A DNA stretch of 64,000 bases from Denitratimonas sp037478135 (lineage in GTDB: Bacteria; Pseudomonadota; Gammaproteobacteria; Xanthomonadales; Xanthomonadaceae). The position numbers were made by a program, and so were the translations under genes. Below the pieces are notes generated by a model that searched no databases, was not told the origin of the DNA, and was given only the letters and a program-made list of their open reading frames with translations. Within the stretch, counting starts at the first letter, position 1, and every line of letters begins with the position of its first letter. This document shows, one piece after another, positions 63,519 through 64,000 of the stretch. The stretch lies in contig NZ_JBBHDV010000001.1 of assembly GCF_037478135.1 (NCBI RefSeq), forward strand, positions 248,001-312,000, written 5' to 3'.

Positions 63519-64000
63519 TCAGACCAGCAGGCGCGGCGCATGCGCGTGGCGGCGGCGGGCGAAATCATGCGCCTGGCGCGCCGCCAGGATCAGGCTGGAG
63601 GCATCGGCGTGGCCGCTGCCGGCCAGGTCCAGCGCGGTGCCGTGATCCACCGCGACACGCACGTAGGGCAGCCCCAGGGTGATGTTGGTGCCCTGCTCGA
63701 AACCGCTGTACTTGAGCACCGGCAGGCCCTGGTCGTGGTACATCGCCAGTACCGCATCGAAGCCGGCGAGCTTGTCCGGCAGAAAGGCGGTGTCGGCCGG
63801 CAGCGGGCCGATCAGATCCATGCCGCGTGCACGCAATTGCTCCAGCAAAGGTGCGATGACATCGATCTCCTCGCGGCCGAGATGGCCACCTTCGCCGGCG
63901 TGCGGGTTCAGTCCGAGCACCGCGATACGGGGCGCCAGGATGCCGAAATCCGACAGCAGCGCCGCGTGCAGGATTTCCAACGTGGTGCGCAGGCCTTCGG
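63519..64000 (-). CDS. pdxA: 4-hydroxythreonine-4-phosphate dehydrogenase, N-terminus outside window
   Basis: C-terminal half (about 160 residues) of PdxA, the NAD- and metal-dependent step of pyridoxal phosphate synthesis. The visible part has GLNPHAGEGGHLGREEID, the metal-ligand AMYHDQGLPVLKY, and GLPYVRVAVDHGTALDLAG. The gene runs off the right edge, so start and N-terminal domain are not visible. It forms the pdxA-rsmA-apaG-apaH cluster. Confidence 0.95.
   Translation of the reverse strand, partial: EGLRTTLEILHAALLSDFGILAPRIAVLGLNPHAGEGGHLGREEIDVIAPLLEQLRARGMDLIGPLPADTAFLPDKLAGFDAVLAMYHDQGLPVLKYSGFEQGTNITLGLPYVRVAVDHGTALDLAGSGHADASSLILAARQAHDFARRRHAHAPRLLV

Overview
The window is GC-rich bacterial chromosome. 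Gene content and order (nrdR-ribD, an FMN riboswitch before ribE-ribB-ribH-nusB-thiL-pgpA, birA-coaX-SPOR protein-tRNA-Thr, metK, hemE, aroB-aroK, pdxA-rsmA-apaG-apaH) point to a gammaproteobacterium of the Lysobacterales/Xanthomonadales group. InlB-repeat secreted proteins, an exosortase H and dispersed palindromic REP-like elements fit that group. The species cannot be named from the sequence alone.

Layout. 1-2.6 kb: 3' part of a secreted repeat protein. 2.7-9.9 kb: uvrB, pyrF, ettA, glyA, nrdR. 9.9-18.4 kb: riboflavin and thiamine cofactor genes interrupted by a cation/proton antiporter, with an FMN riboswitch at 13.95 kb. 18.7-22 kb: two outer-membrane beta-barrel genes around a cardiolipin-synthase-like gene. 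22.2-29.1 kb: pirin and its LysR neighbour, a 1,202-residue MmeI-like single-chain restriction-modification enzyme, and a secreted zinc metalloprotease.

29.4-44.1 kb is the most notable part: a genomic island of about 14.6 kb inserted in the 5' end of dusA. It is bounded by a 57-bp direct repeat of dusA coding sequence (29440-29496 and 44068-44124). It carries a complete type I-E CRISPR-Cas locus (cas3, cse1, cse2, cas7e, cas5e, cas6e, cas1, cas2) and an array of 34 repeats and 33 spacers, with a tyrosine integrase next to the right end. At its left end is a nested 2.7-kb module with a second, unrelated tyrosine recombinase and an unknown 103-residue protein. That module is bounded by 267-bp inverted repeats (one mismatch), and each repeat contains a copy of the dusA attachment core. 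There are therefore three att cores, one of them inverted. cas5e carries an apparent single-base frameshift, so interference may be off or depend on an error or indel. The island supplies a new start codon and eight new N-terminal residues to dusA.

44-64 kb: conserved chromosome. It contains dusA with an arginine-deiminase-like partner, a PhoPQ-like two-component system with a small secreted protein upstream, mtfA, birA-coaX, a SPOR protein, tRNA-Thr, LysM/BON and DUF937 proteins, an Hpt protein, metK, hemE, a WGR protein, aroB-aroK, an exosortase H, an orphan response regulator, pdxH, apaH, apaG, rsmA and the C-terminal part of pdxA. Two copies of a 104-bp REPIN/MITE-like palindrome lie at 48.75 and 54.6 kb in opposite orientation.

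How the parts work together: riboflavin synthesis from ribB/ribE/ribH is under FMN control. ribD sits apart with nrdR, and no functional GTP cyclohydrolase II is present here. Defence is split between the island-borne I-E CRISPR-Cas and the chromosomal MmeI-like enzyme.
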